A stretch of DNA of 64,000 nt from JBDTSW01 sp963799815 (lineage in GTDB: Bacteria; Actinomycetota; Thermoleophilia; Solirubrobacterales; 70-9), in assembly GCA_963799815.1 (NCBI GenBank), contig CAWCYG010000004.1, forward strand, positions 372,001 to 436,000. The letters are read 5' to 3'. Made by a program: the position numbers and the translations under genes. The notes below the pieces were generated by a model. The model saw only the letters and a list, made by a program, of their open reading frames with translations, was not told where the DNA came from and did not search any database. Below, in pieces: positions 9,357 to 18,510 of the stretch (positions are counted from its first letter, which is position 1; every line of letters begins with the position of its first letter).

Positions 9357-10388
9357 GTGTCAAACGAGGTCGTAACCAGGGCGATCGATGCCGTGGCGAG
9401 CGGCGAGAGCCTCACCACGGATCACGCCACCGCCGTCCTCGACGAGATCATGGAGGGGCGCTCGAGCGATGTGCAGACCGCCGCCTTCCTGATCGCGCTG
9501 CGAACCAAGGGCGAGACGGTGGCCGAGCTGGTGGGCCTCGCGCGTACGATGCGCCGGCTTGCTGCCGAGGTCTCCACCCAGCGCGATGACCTCGTGGACA
9601 CCGCAGGCACCGGTGGCGGCCCTTCCAGCTTCAACATCTCGACCTCCGCGGCACTCGTCGCCGCCGGCGCAGGGTGCGCGGTCGCCAAGCACGGCAATCG
9701 ATCCAACACCAGTCGCTCGGGATCCGCTGACCTGCTCGAGGCGTTGGGCGTTCGCATCGATCTTGATCCCGGGGAGGTGGCGCGCTGCATCGACGAGGTG
9801 GGATTCGGGTTCATGTTTGCGCCGCGCCATCACGCGGCGATGAAGCATGTGGTGCCGGTGCGCCAGGAGCTCGCCGTCCGCACCATCTTCAATTTCCTGG
9901 GCCCGCTCACGAACCCCGCAGGCGCCACGTGCCAGCTGCTCGGCGTCTCCGATCGCCGCTATCAGGAGACGATTGCTGATGCTCTCTTGGGCCTTGGCTG
10001 CGAGCGCGCCCTCGTCGTGTGCGCGGCCGATGGGCTCGATGAGTTCAGCATCACCGAGGAGACGAGGGTCGTCGAGGTCGCCGACGGCGGCACGTCCGAG
10101 TGGTTCACGCGGCCAGAGGACCTCGGGATCGACCGCGCTTCACTGGATGCGATCGCCGGCGGCAGCCCAGAGGAGAACGCCGAGGTGGTGCGCGCGGTGT
10201 TCGCGGGCGAGCCGGGCCCTGCCGCTGATGTCGTGGCGCTCAATGCTGGTGCCGCGATCCTCGTCGCAGGCGGGGCGCAGGACCTCGCCCACGGCGTCGA
10301 GCGTGCCCGCGAGGTGATCGCGTCGGGCAGAGCGCAGGATGTCGTCGGACGGCTCGCCGCCGCCACGGCTACCCTCTCGGCCGGATGA
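9357..10388 (+). CDS. trpD: Anthranilate phosphoribosyltransferase
   Basis: Transfers the phosphoribosyl group from PRPP to anthranilate. The 343-residue protein has the glycine-rich PRPP loop DTAGTGGGPSSFNISTSAA followed by AKHGNRS and the NFLGPLTNPA motif. The GTG start is directly after the trpG stop; the stop overlaps the trpC ATG (ATGA). Confidence 0.95.
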   Translation: MSNEVVTRAIDAVASGESLTTDHATAVLDEIMEGRSSDVQTAAFLIALRTKGETVAELVGLARTMRRLAAEVSTQRDDLVDTAGTGGGPSSFNISTSAALVAAGAGCAVAKHGNRSNTSRSGSADLLEALGVRIDLDPGEVARCIDEVGFGFMFAPRHHAAMKHVVPVRQELAVRTIFNFLGPLTNPAGATCQLLGVSDRRYQETIADALLGLGCERALVVCAADGLDEFSITEETRVVEVADGGTSEWFTRPEDLGIDRASLDAIAGGSPEENAEVVRAVFAGEPGPAADVVALNAGAAILVAGGAQDLAHGVERAREVIASGRAQDVVGRLAAATATLSAG

Positions 10389-11233
10389 CCAGGCTCGACG
10401 AGCTCGTCGAAGCGGCGAGGGCAGACGTGGAGCGCCGGCGGCGCGCGGTGCCCAGCAAAGACCTCCGATCTCAGGTTTGGACGAGCGGGGGCGCGCGCCC
10501 GTTCTCGGAGGCGCTGGTGCGGCCCGGGCTCTCGCTGATCGCAGAGTTCAAGCGCCGCTCACCGAGCGCGGGAGAGATCGACGGCGATGCCGACGTGACC
10601 GCCGTCGCCGAGGCCTACGAGCGCGGCGGTGCGGCCGCTCTTTCGATACTCACGGATCGGCCGCACTTCGGGGGCAGCCTCGACGACCTGCGGGCCGCGC
10701 GCGCCGCGTCAGGGCTGCCGATCCTGCGCAAGGACTTCATCGTCGATCCCTACCAGCTACTGGAGGCGCGCGTAAACGGCGCCGACGCAGTGCTTTTGAT
10801 CGTCGGATCGCTCGACGACGACGGCATCTGGGAGCTCTTCGAGGAGGCGACGAGGCTCGACCTCGACTGCCTGGTCGAGGTCCACGACGAGCCGGAGCTG
10901 GAGCGCGCCCTCGAGATCGGCGCGGACGTGATTGGCATCAACAACCGTGACCTCCGCGACCTGAGCGTCAACACGGAGCGCACTCATGAGCTGATCGTCG
11001 ACGTTCCCGCAGGCAAGACGGTCGTCTCCGAGTCGGGCTTCTCCCATCCCGCCGAGCTGGATGAGCTCGAGCGGATCGGTGTCGACGCTGTCCTGATCGG
11101 CGAGACGCTGATGCGGGCCTCCGACCCCGAACGCGCGGTGCGCGAGCTCACCGAGGACGGGGAGGCCACGCGTGAGCATTACCTCGAGCGGGCGTCGTCC
11201 GAGGACTCGCCTCGCAACCAGCTGCCGCAGTAG
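10385..11233 (+). CDS. trpC: Indole-3-glycerol phosphate synthase
   Basis: Closes the indole ring of indole-3-glycerol phosphate. A TIM-barrel protein of 282 residues with the catalytic-lysine strand IAEFKRRSPSAG, the LRKDFIVDPYQ motif and the phosphate-binding SESGFSH. It has a monofunctional length, with TrpF encoded separately about 1.3 kb downstream. Confidence 0.95.
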   Translation: MTRLDELVEAARADVERRRRAVPSKDLRSQVWTSGGARPFSEALVRPGLSLIAEFKRRSPSAGEIDGDADVTAVAEAYERGGAAALSILTDRPHFGGSLDDLRAARAASGLPILRKDFIVDPYQLLEARVNGADAVLLIVGSLDDDGIWELFEEATRLDLDCLVEVHDEPELERALEIGADVIGINNRDLRDLSVNTERTHELIVDVPAGKTVVSESGFSHPAELDELERIGVDAVLIGETLMRASDPERAVRELTEDGEATREHYLERASSEDSPRNQLPQ

Positions 11234-11246
11234 TTCTTAAGCAACC

Positions 11247-11276
11247 TTGAGGACCGCGAGAGGCTCGCTTTACGGC
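11247..11276 (+). promoter_or_regulatory. Possible internal promoter before the htrA-like gene
   Basis: TTGAGG (11247-11252), 18 nt spacer, TACGGC (11271-11276), in the 62 nt gap between trpC and the protease gene. The fit is moderate. It would let the protease be expressed independently of the trp genes. Confidence 0.3.
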
Positions 11277-11295
11277 ACGCGCGCATCCTCGCGGA

Positions 11296-12492
11296 ATGAA
11301 TTCGGTCAAGCGCGGTACGCGCATCCCGTTCGTCTCTGCACTTCTCGGCGGCATCGTCGTTGCGGCCGTCGGCCTGGTGGGAATCTCCACCGGCTGGATC
11401 GACGTCGACGATGATCCCGAGCTGACCGCAGCGCCGCTCACGGCGCCGGCTTCGGATGAGAGCCGTGGCTCGGGCTCCACCGTCAACGACATCTACCGGC
11501 GCAGTGCGCCCGGGGTCGCCTTCATAAGCGCAACGCGCGCAACCGAGGAGTCATCCGGCCTCAGCCCGTTCGGCCCCGGCCCACAGGGTGGGGTTGCCAC
11601 CGGTTCGGCCTTCGTGATCGATGAGGAGGGGCACCTGCTCACCAACGCACACGTCGTCGAAGGCGCCGAGAGCGTCACCGTCACGCTTGGCGAGGATGCG
11701 GAGGCGCTCGACGCCGAGGTGCTTGGGCAGGATCCCTCGACGGACGTCGCGCTGCTACAGATCGATCCCCCCGACGGCGGCCTGGAGGCCCTGCCGCTGG
11801 CCGACTCACAAGACGTGCGAGTGGGCGATCCGGCGGTCGCCATCGGCAACCCGTTCGGGCTCGACCGCACGGCCACCGCCGGCATCATCTCCGCGGTCCA
11901 CCGCGAGATCAAGGCGCCAAACGGCTTCACGATCTCCGACGCGATTCAGACAGACGCCCCGATCAACCCGGGCAACTCCGGTGGACCGCTCTTCGATGCG
12001 GCGGGCCGCGTGATCGGGATCAACTCGCAGATCGAGGCGGCCGGCGGCCAAGGGAATGTAGGCATCGGCTTCGCCGTCCCGATCAACACGGCGAAGGACG
12101 TCGCCGAGCAGCTTCTGGAGCACGGTGAAGTCGAGCACGCCTTCCTCGGCATCACGGGTGCGGATCTCACCCCGGAGATCGCGGATGTGCTCAACCTGTC
12201 GGTTGAGCGGGGCGCCCTCGTGCAGGAGGTTGTCCCCGACGGTCCGGCTGGCGACGCCGGCGTCCACGGAGGGTCGGCCGAGGTAACGCTCGAGAGCGGC
12301 CAGCCCGTGAGCGCCGGCGGGGACGTGATCACCGGGGTCGATGGCGAGGAGATCAGCGGGATGGACGAGGTGATCGCCGTCGTCAACCAAAAGCAGCCGG
12401 GCGATGAGGTCGTGCTGACGGTGACGCGAAGCTCAGAGGAGCGCGACATCACCGTCGAGCTCGGCGATCGGCCCCCAAGAGCGGTCGGCTGA
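11296..12492 (+). CDS. HtrA/DegP-like membrane-anchored serine protease with PDZ domain
   Basis: Envelope quality-control protease. The 398-residue protein has an N-terminal membrane anchor (about 12-33), a short acidic linker and a trypsin-like domain with catalytic triad H119 (TNAHVVEG), D150 (STDVALL) and S228 (GNSGGP), then a PDZ domain (about 285-390). It sits between trpC and trpF, breaking the trp run. Gaps of 62 and 71 nt on either side differ from the overlapping trp genes, so it probably has its own promoter and was inserted into an older operon. Confidence 0.92.
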   Translation: MNSVKRGTRIPFVSALLGGIVVAAVGLVGISTGWIDVDDDPELTAAPLTAPASDESRGSGSTVNDIYRRSAPGVAFISATRATEESSGLSPFGPGPQGGVATGSAFVIDEEGHLLTNAHVVEGAESVTVTLGEDAEALDAEVLGQDPSTDVALLQIDPPDGGLEALPLADSQDVRVGDPAVAIGNPFGLDRTATAGIISAVHREIKAPNGFTISDAIQTDAPINPGNSGGPLFDAAGRVIGINSQIEAAGGQGNVGIGFAVPINTAKDVAEQLLEHGEVEHAFLGITGADLTPEIADVLNLSVERGALVQEVVPDGPAGDAGVHGGSAEVTLESGQPVSAGGDVITGVDGEEISGMDEVIAVVNQKQPGDEVVLTVTRSSEERDITVELGDRPPRAVG

Positions 12493-12563
12493 CCCGCGAG
12501 ATTCAGGGCCGGCGCGGGCTCTAGGGGCCTCGCCGGTCGCTTCGCGTCTGCCAACCTTGGCGG

Positions 12564-13232
12564 ATGCGGGTCAAGTTCTGCGGCATCACGAGGATCGAGG
12601 ACGCGCGGGAGGCCGCGCGCCTCGGTGCCTGGGCGATCGGGTTGATCCACCACGAGGCGAGTCCTCGCAACGTGGACCCAGAGGTGGCCGCCGCCATCGG
12701 CTCCGAGCTGCGGCGGCGCACACAGGTCGTGGGCGTGTTCGTCAATGCCGCCATGGACGAGGTCGTCGCCGCGGCTGAGAACGAGTCGCTCACGATGCTC
12801 CAGCTCCACGGCGATGAGGGCCCCCGTTACTGCAGGGAGGCCGCGCGACGCACCGGTTGTCGTCTGATCAAGGCGACGAGGGTGCGCAGCAGCGCCGACA
12901 TCCAGGCGGCCGAGGCGTTTCGGACGGACTACCACCTCTTCGACGCCTACAGCCCCTCGCGTAGAGGCGGCACCGGTTCAACGTTCGACTGGGAGCTCCT
13001 TGCCGGGCGCAGCTCGGCGGTGCCGGCGATCCTCTCGGGTGGGCTTGACCCTGCCAACGTCACTGAGGCGGCGAGGTTGGTCCACCCGTTCGCCGTGGAC
13101 GTGTCGAGTGGCGTCGAGGCCTCGCCCGGCATCAAGGACCACGCCCTGCTTGGGTCGTTCGCGGCCCGTGCGGCAGCGGTTGGGCGCGAGGGCGATGGGT
13201 CGGTTCAGCGTTCGCAGGAGGTGACCACGTGA
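12564..13232 (+). CDS. trpF: Phosphoribosylanthranilate isomerase
   Basis: Isomerises N-phosphoribosylanthranilate in tryptophan synthesis. It has the N-terminal VKFCGITRIEDA motif with the catalytic cysteine, the middle QLHGDE motif, and the late LSGGLDPANV and AVDVSSGVEASPGIKD motifs. The C-terminal ~15 residues extend beyond the usual end and overlap the trpB GTG by 4 nt. Confidence 0.94.
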   Translation: MRVKFCGITRIEDAREAARLGAWAIGLIHHEASPRNVDPEVAAAIGSELRRRTQVVGVFVNAAMDEVVAAAENESLTMLQLHGDEGPRYCREAARRTGCRLIKATRVRSSADIQAAEAFRTDYHLFDAYSPSRRGGTGSTFDWELLAGRSSAVPAILSGGLDPANVTEAARLVHPFAVDVSSGVEASPGIKDHALLGSFAARAAAVGREGDGSVQRSQEVTT

Positions 13233-14440
13233 CCGCGCCGGGGCCAGGGGGCGCCGCGGGCGGCGGCGTTGCCGGTGTGAAGGAGCGCTTCGGCCCGTAC
13301 GGAGGGCGCTTCGTTCCCGAGGTCCTGATGGCCGCGCTCGACGAGCTCAGCCTGGCCTGGGTGAACGCCCGTGAGGCGAGCGGCTACCGGACCGAGCTGG
13401 ATCGCCTCCTGCGGGATTTCGTCGGGCGCCCGACGCCGCTCTACCGCGCGGATCGCCTCTCCGAGCGCGTTGGCCGGCGCACGTACCTAAAGCGCGAGGA
13501 CCTGGCTCACACCGGCGCTCACAAGATCAACAACGCCGTCGGGCAGGCGCTGCTCGCCCGTCGCATGGGCAAGGAACGCGTGATCGCCGAGACAGGGGCG
13601 GGGCAGCACGGCGTCGCCACCGCAACGGCCTGCGCGCTGCTCGGGCTCGAGTGCGTCGTATACATGGGCACCGAGGACATGCGCCGCCAGGCCCCCAACG
13701 TCGAGCGGATGCGCCTGCTGGGCACCGAAGTTGCGCCGGTCGAGGCGGGGGCGCGCACCTTGAAGGAGGCGGTCAGCGCCGCCATCCGCGACTGGGTCAC
13801 GAACGTCGGAGACACGCACTACATCATCGGCTCGGCGGTGGGACCGGCACCTTATCCCGCGCTCGTTCGCGATCTTCAGCGCGTGATCGGCGACGAGGCG
13901 CGCGAGCAGGCGCTTGCCGCGGAGGGGTCGCTCCCCGGGCGCGTGATCGCCTGCGTGGGCGGCGGGTCGAACGCGATCGGCAGCTTCTACCCCTTCATCG
14001 AAGACCCCGTTGAGCTGATCGGGATCGAGGCCGGGGGGGAGGGCCTCGACGGTCGCCACGGGGCATCGCTGGGTGCAGGTCGAACCGGTGTGTTGCACGG
14101 TGCTCTGTCCTCAGTTCTCGCCGACGAGAATGGCCAGATTCTCGAGGCGCATTCCGTCTCCGCCGGGCTTGACTATCCCGGCGTGGGCCCCGAGCATGCG
14201 CATCTGCGTGACACCGGTCGCGCCCGCTATTCGTCGGTCACCGACGCCGAGGCGCTGCGGGCCTTCCGCGAGCTGTCGCGCCTGGAGGGAATCGTGCCCG
14301 CGCTCGAGCCCTCCCACGCGATCGCCTGGCTGCTCGCCGATGACTCGCCTGCCAAGGGTTTTGATGTCGTCTGCTTGAGCGGACGCGGCGACAAGGACAT
14401 GGCCGAAGTCACTGTGCTGCTCGATGAGCTCGACGGCTGA
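13229..14440 (+). CDS. trpB: Tryptophan synthase beta subunit
   Basis: PLP enzyme joining indole and serine. In 403 residues it has PLP lysine K99 in HTGAHKINNA, the phosphate-binding loop GGGSNAIG, and the SAGLDYPGVGPEH motif. It starts at GTG 13229 inside the trpF end and overlaps trpA by 17 nt, which suits the tightly balanced alpha-beta complex. Confidence 0.96.
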   Translation: MTAPGPGGAAGGGVAGVKERFGPYGGRFVPEVLMAALDELSLAWVNAREASGYRTELDRLLRDFVGRPTPLYRADRLSERVGRRTYLKREDLAHTGAHKINNAVGQALLARRMGKERVIAETGAGQHGVATATACALLGLECVVYMGTEDMRRQAPNVERMRLLGTEVAPVEAGARTLKEAVSAAIRDWVTNVGDTHYIIGSAVGPAPYPALVRDLQRVIGDEAREQALAAEGSLPGRVIACVGGGSNAIGSFYPFIEDPVELIGIEAGGEGLDGRHGASLGAGRTGVLHGALSSVLADENGQILEAHSVSAGLDYPGVGPEHAHLRDTGRARYSSVTDAEALRAFRELSRLEGIVPALEPSHAIAWLLADDSPAKGFDVVCLSGRGDKDMAEVTVLLDELDG

Positions 14441-15251
14441 AACCTCGCGGATTTCCGGTGTCGGGCGGATCGCCGGGGCCTTCGATGCCGCCCGCTCCGA
14501 GGGCCGGGCGGCGCTGATGCCTTACCTGATGGGCGGCTTCCCCGATTTCGAGACCGCGAGCGCCGTCGCCGAAGCCTACGTCGAAGCCGGGGCGGACCTG
14601 GTGGAGCTCGGAGTCCCGTTCTCCGACCCGCTCGCTGACGGGCCGGTGATCCACGACGCCGCGACCAAGGCCCTTGCGGCCGGGGCTGATCTGAGCTCTT
14701 CCCTTGCGGCTGGCGAGCGGATTGCATCGAGGGCGGCGGTGGTGCCCATGTGCTATGCGAACATGGTCCTGGCGCGGGGCCCCGAGCGCTACGCCGCGGA
14801 GCTGGCCGCAGCCGGCGCGGCCGGCACGATCGTCCCCGACCTCCCGCTCGAGGAGACCGGCGCCATCGGCGAGGCGCTCACCGCCGCCGGCCTCGCCCTG
14901 ATTCCGCTGATAGCCCCAACGACGCCGACTGACCGCCGTCGAGCGATCTGCGAACGCGCACAGGGCTTCGTCTACGTCGTCTCCGACACGCGGGTCACGG
15001 GCGAGCGCGAAGAGCTCCCCTCGCATCTGGCCGAGCTGATCGAGGCGGTTCGAGCCGAATCGCCGGTACCGGTGGCTGTGGGGTTCGGAATCGGCACGCC
15101 CGAACAAGCGCGCGAGGTTGGCCGTCTCGCGGACGGAGTGATCATCGGCAGCAGGCTCGTGCGTGAGGTGGCCGAGGCCCCCGACGCCGCCGAGGCCGCG
15201 CGGAACGTCCGCGTTTTCCTGAGCGAGACGCGCAACGCGCTCGCGAGCTAG
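14424..15251 (+). CDS. trpA: Tryptophan synthase alpha subunit
   Basis: Cleaves indole-3-glycerol phosphate and passes indole to TrpB. A TIM-barrel of 275 residues with the catalytic glutamate E61 and aspartate D72 in VELGVPFSDPLADGP, and the YVVSDTRVTG and GFGIGTPEQA segments. It ends the trp run. Confidence 0.95.
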   Translation: MSSTAETSRISGVGRIAGAFDAARSEGRAALMPYLMGGFPDFETASAVAEAYVEAGADLVELGVPFSDPLADGPVIHDAATKALAAGADLSSSLAAGERIASRAAVVPMCYANMVLARGPERYAAELAAAGAAGTIVPDLPLEETGAIGEALTAAGLALIPLIAPTTPTDRRRAICERAQGFVYVVSDTRVTGEREELPSHLAELIEAVRAESPVPVAVGFGIGTPEQAREVGRLADGVIIGSRLVREVAEAPDAAEAARNVRVFLSETRNALAS

Positions 15252-15259
15252 GGCTCGGA

Positions 15260-15265
15260 TAGGCT
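15260..15265 (+). promoter_or_regulatory. Probable -10 element of a leaderless small gene
   Basis: TAGGCT, ending 6 nt before the ATG at 15272. It supports expression of the 53-residue gene independent of trpA. Confidence 0.35.
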
Positions 15266-15271
15266 GCCGCC

Positions 15272-15433
15272 ATGCGCATGCTGATCTTCGCCGTCGTCGG
15301 GGCGGTCCTCTTCATGGTCGGCTACGGCCTCGGCCTCGGCGGGACGGTGAGCTCGCTGATCTTCCTCCTCGTGCTCTTCATCGGCGTGCTCGACCGCTGG
15401 GCACAGCCGATGCTGAACCGCATCTTCGGCTGA
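15272..15433 (+). CDS. Small hydrophobic membrane protein (53 residues)
   Basis: Two hydrophobic segments (about residues 3-21 and 25-41) joined by a Gly-rich turn, ending in DRWAQPMLNRIFG. I recognise no family. It lies 20 nt after trpA and is followed by the convergent TPP enzyme. Codon use resembles the neighbours and a -10 element precedes its ATG, so it is probably a real gene. Confidence 0.5.
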   Translation: MRMLIFAVVGAVLFMVGYGLGLGGTVSSLIFLLVLFIGVLDRWAQPMLNRIFG

Positions 15434-15446
15434 CCGCTGTTCCGCC

Positions 15447-17497
15447 CTACACCAGGTCCGGATCAGCCACGACCTCCACCATCGCCGGACCGTCATGAGC
15501 CAGCGCCCGCTCGATCGCCCCATCGAGCTGGGCTGACTCCGTGACCCGGATCCCCAGCGCCCCGCAGAGCTCGGCGTACTTCGAGAAGTCGGGGTTGTGG
15601 AGCTGGGTCTGCCAGACGTCCCACGCGCCCTCTCGCTGCTCCTTGGAGATCTTGCCGAGCTGGCCGTTGTTGATCAACAGGTGGGTGATGTTCATCTCGT
15701 GTCGGACGGCCGTGGTCACCTCGGCCATGTATTGGCCGAAGCCCCCGTCTCCCGTCACCGCCAGCACCGGACGCTTACCGTCGACGGCCGCCCATGCGCC
15801 GATCGCGGCGGGATAGCCGAATCCGATCGAGCCGAGATAGCCGGACATGAGGACCCGCTGCGTCCCACGTGACTCGAAGTAGCGGCCGAACGAGTACGTG
15901 TTGTTGCCGACGTCGACGGCGATCACCGCGTCGTCCGGCGCGAGGCGTGCGAGCGACGCGAACACCGCCGCCGAGGCAACCCCGCTGCCGCGATCGTCCG
16001 CCTCGCGGCTCCGCTTTTCCCGCGCCCAGATCCCCTTGCGCGCGGCGACGTCGGGCCGCTGGTCCGTGGCCGGCAGGTCCTCGCCGTCGAGCGCATCGAG
16101 CCAGAGCCGGGTCGTGACCGCGATCTCGCCCCAGACCGGGGCTGCCACGGGGTGGAACTTGCCCAGCTGCATGGGCTCGATGTCGACGTGAATAATCGGG
16201 TGGCCGGGGTAGATTCCCGTGTGGTTGGCGAACGATGCACCGAGCACGATCAGAAGATCGGCCTCGTTCATCACCCAGCTTGCCACCGGCGTGCCGCTGC
16301 GGCCGAGGACGCCGCAGGCGAGCGGGTGGTCGTCTGGAATCTGGCCCTTGGCCTTGAACGTCGTGATCACCGGTGCGCCGAGGCGCTCCGCGAGCGTGGT
16401 CACCTCGGCCATGTGCTCACGCGCCCCGTGGCCGACGATGATCACGGGCCGCTCGGCCTTTCGGATCAGGGCCAACGACTCCTCGAGGGCCTCCGCCGGC
16501 GGCGGGATCTCCTGCGAGCCGATCCGACCCTCGGGACCCAGGCCTCCTCCTCCGGCGCCGGGATCGTCTGCACGTCGTCGGGGAAGATCAGGTGGGCCAC
16601 ATCGCGCCGCAGCTTCGCGTTCTTACACGCGAGCGTCATCAGCTCAGCGTGCTTGGAGGAGGGGAGCACCGTCTGGCTCCACTCCGCGACGGATGAGAAC
16701 GCGGCCGTTAAGTCCACCTCCTGGAAGGCGCCCGGCCCAAGGACCTGGGCCTCCACCTGGCCCGTCAGGGCCAAAATCGGCGCGCGATCGACCTTCGCGT
16801 CCCAGAGGCCGGTGAGGAGGTTGGTGGCGCCCGGCCCCGCGATCGTCAAACAGGCGGCGGGATTTCCCGTGAGCTTGCCGTAGGCGGAAGCGGCGAAGGC
16901 GGCCGCGCCCTCATGGCGGATGCCGATGTAGGTGAGGTTGCCAGCCTCCTGCTGCCGGCGGATCGCGTCGGCGAGCCCCAGATTGGAGTGTCCGACCATC
17001 CCGAACACGTAGCGGACGCCCCAGTTCACCATCGTCTCCGCCATCACGTCCGAGACGGTTCGCTCGTGAGTCGCCGGCGGATCCACGCCCACGAAGACGC
17101 CGTCGTCGCGGATCTCGATCGGAAAGCATGTGGCTGTGTCGTCGAAGGCGCCGGGCGACTTCCCGGTCAGCGGGTCGTAGTCGTACCCGTGCCAGGGACA
17201 GCGGAGCAGGCCATTCTCGATCGACCCCTCACCCAGAGGGCCTCCCTGATGGGGGCAGCGGTTGTCGAGCGCCGCAAACCGGCCCTCGAAATGCACCAGG
17301 GCGATCTCCTTGAGCCCGGCGTGAACTGTGGTGACCCTGCCCTCTGGCAGGTCCGTCTCGGCGAGCACACGATGCCACTCGAGGTCTCGTTCCCCGTTCT
17401 CGCGGCGCGATCCCGGTGCGGCGTCCCTGTCGCCACCCGAGTCGGGATCCTGTGGATACACACTCGCTCTGCCCTGGTCCTCGGTCGGCTCGCTCAT
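15447..17497 (-). CDS. Rieske-domain / thiamine-diphosphate enzyme fusion, pyruvate-oxidase or acetolactate-synthase-like (apparent frameshift)
   Basis: About 683 residues if one base is restored. Residues ~40-140 form a Rieske [2Fe-2S] domain with ligands C81, H83, C100 and H103 (CPHQGG and CPWHGYDY). From ~145 follows a TPP enzyme with catalytic E196 (RHEGAAAF), a central domain, and the TPP-binding GDGGFGQYMAE...NNGQLG segment. The frame changes by -1 between about 16505 and 16545, between the substrate-binding and central domains; both halves are otherwise intact. The start ATG at 17497 has a GAGGAGGAG ribosome site, and the divergent gene begins 56 nt away. Reaction unknown: the Rieske centre suggests electron transfer coupled to 2-oxoacid decarboxylation (inference). 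Confidence 0.78.
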
Positions 17498-17538
17498 GCG
17501 TCTCCTCCTCGTCCTCGCGTAACGATTCGCCTGCGGCA

Positions 17539-17544
17539 TAGTCT
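17539..17544 (+). promoter_or_regulatory. Probable -10 element of a leaderless transcript
   Basis: TAGTCT, ending 8 nt before the ATG at 17553. It supports that ATG over the in-frame ATG at 17574. Confidence 0.4.
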
Positions 17545-17552
17545 CACCTCGC

Positions 17553-18510
17553 ATGGAATCGCTACATCGGCAGATGGCGATCGATCCGCTTCGCGAAGCG
17601 GGCGAGCGAGCCGGCGCCGGTCACGCTGTTCGCATCCTTGAGCCGGCGCCACCCGCGCTCGCAGGAAACGCCGACGATCCGACCGCCCGTGGCGTCGTTC
17701 CACCCGGGACCAAGCTGGTTGCGCCTACCTCCGACGCGGATCTGACCTGGGCTGAGCTTGCCGCGGGCGACCCCGACCTGGAGGAGTGGGCCGCCGGGCG
17801 CTGGCTAGTGCCCCGCGCGCTGCCCGAGGTTCCGGAGACGCTCGTCGAGACGCGCCTCGCGTTGCACCGCGTCGCCGAGGAGATCGTCGCGCCGGCGCGC
17901 CGCGAGGCAACTGGGGGAGATCGCGCTTCGCTACACCCACGGGGGCTTCGGTACGCCCTTCTTCGCCGATGATCGCCAGGTTCGCGTCGAGGGCACCGAG
18001 ATCGTCGAGCAGTGCAACGCCGCTGCCGGCCGTCACCTGAGCCGCGAGCGGATTCAGAACCTCCGCCAGGCCGCGGCAGGGGTCGCGGACCTGATCGATG
18101 CTGACTCGCTTGCCGACGAGCCCCTGGCAATCGACGAAGGCGCGGCCTCCTTCCTGGGCGACTGGTTCGGTTTCGGCACGCTCGTGATCGCCGAGCTGCG
18201 CGCTCGCGCGGGCGACGAGCTCGAGCCCGTCAGCATCAACCTCTGGCCCGAGCACTTCGATGTGGCCACTGAGCTGGGATCAGAAGCGGCCGGTCAGAGG
18301 GCGGGGTACGGCGCCTCCCCCGGCGACGCCGAGCATCCCGAGCCATACCTGTACGTGGGGCCGTGGACAGCTCGTCCCGAGGGATCGCTCTGGAACGCCA
18401 CAGCCTTCGCCGGAGCCGAGCTCGCCTACTCCGAGCTGCTCGGCCCCTCCGACCCGGTGGCCCGGGGCGTGGAGTTCTTCGGGGCCCGGCTCGAAGCGCT
18501 GACGCGCTAA
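17553..18510 (+). CDS. Uncharacterised conserved-looking protein (apparent +1 frameshift)
   Basis: I do not recognise this family. The first frame runs to about 17915 (residues 1-120) and the second frame continues with LGEIALRYTHGGFGTPFFAD, GTEIVEQCN, LYVGPW and WNATAFAGAELAYSELLG to the stop at 18510. Removing one base near 17905-17920 gives 318 residues. No membrane helix or signal peptide is visible, so it is probably cytoplasmic. It lies between the Rieske-TPP enzyme and an acyl-CoA ligase, both on the other strand. Confidence 0.6.
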
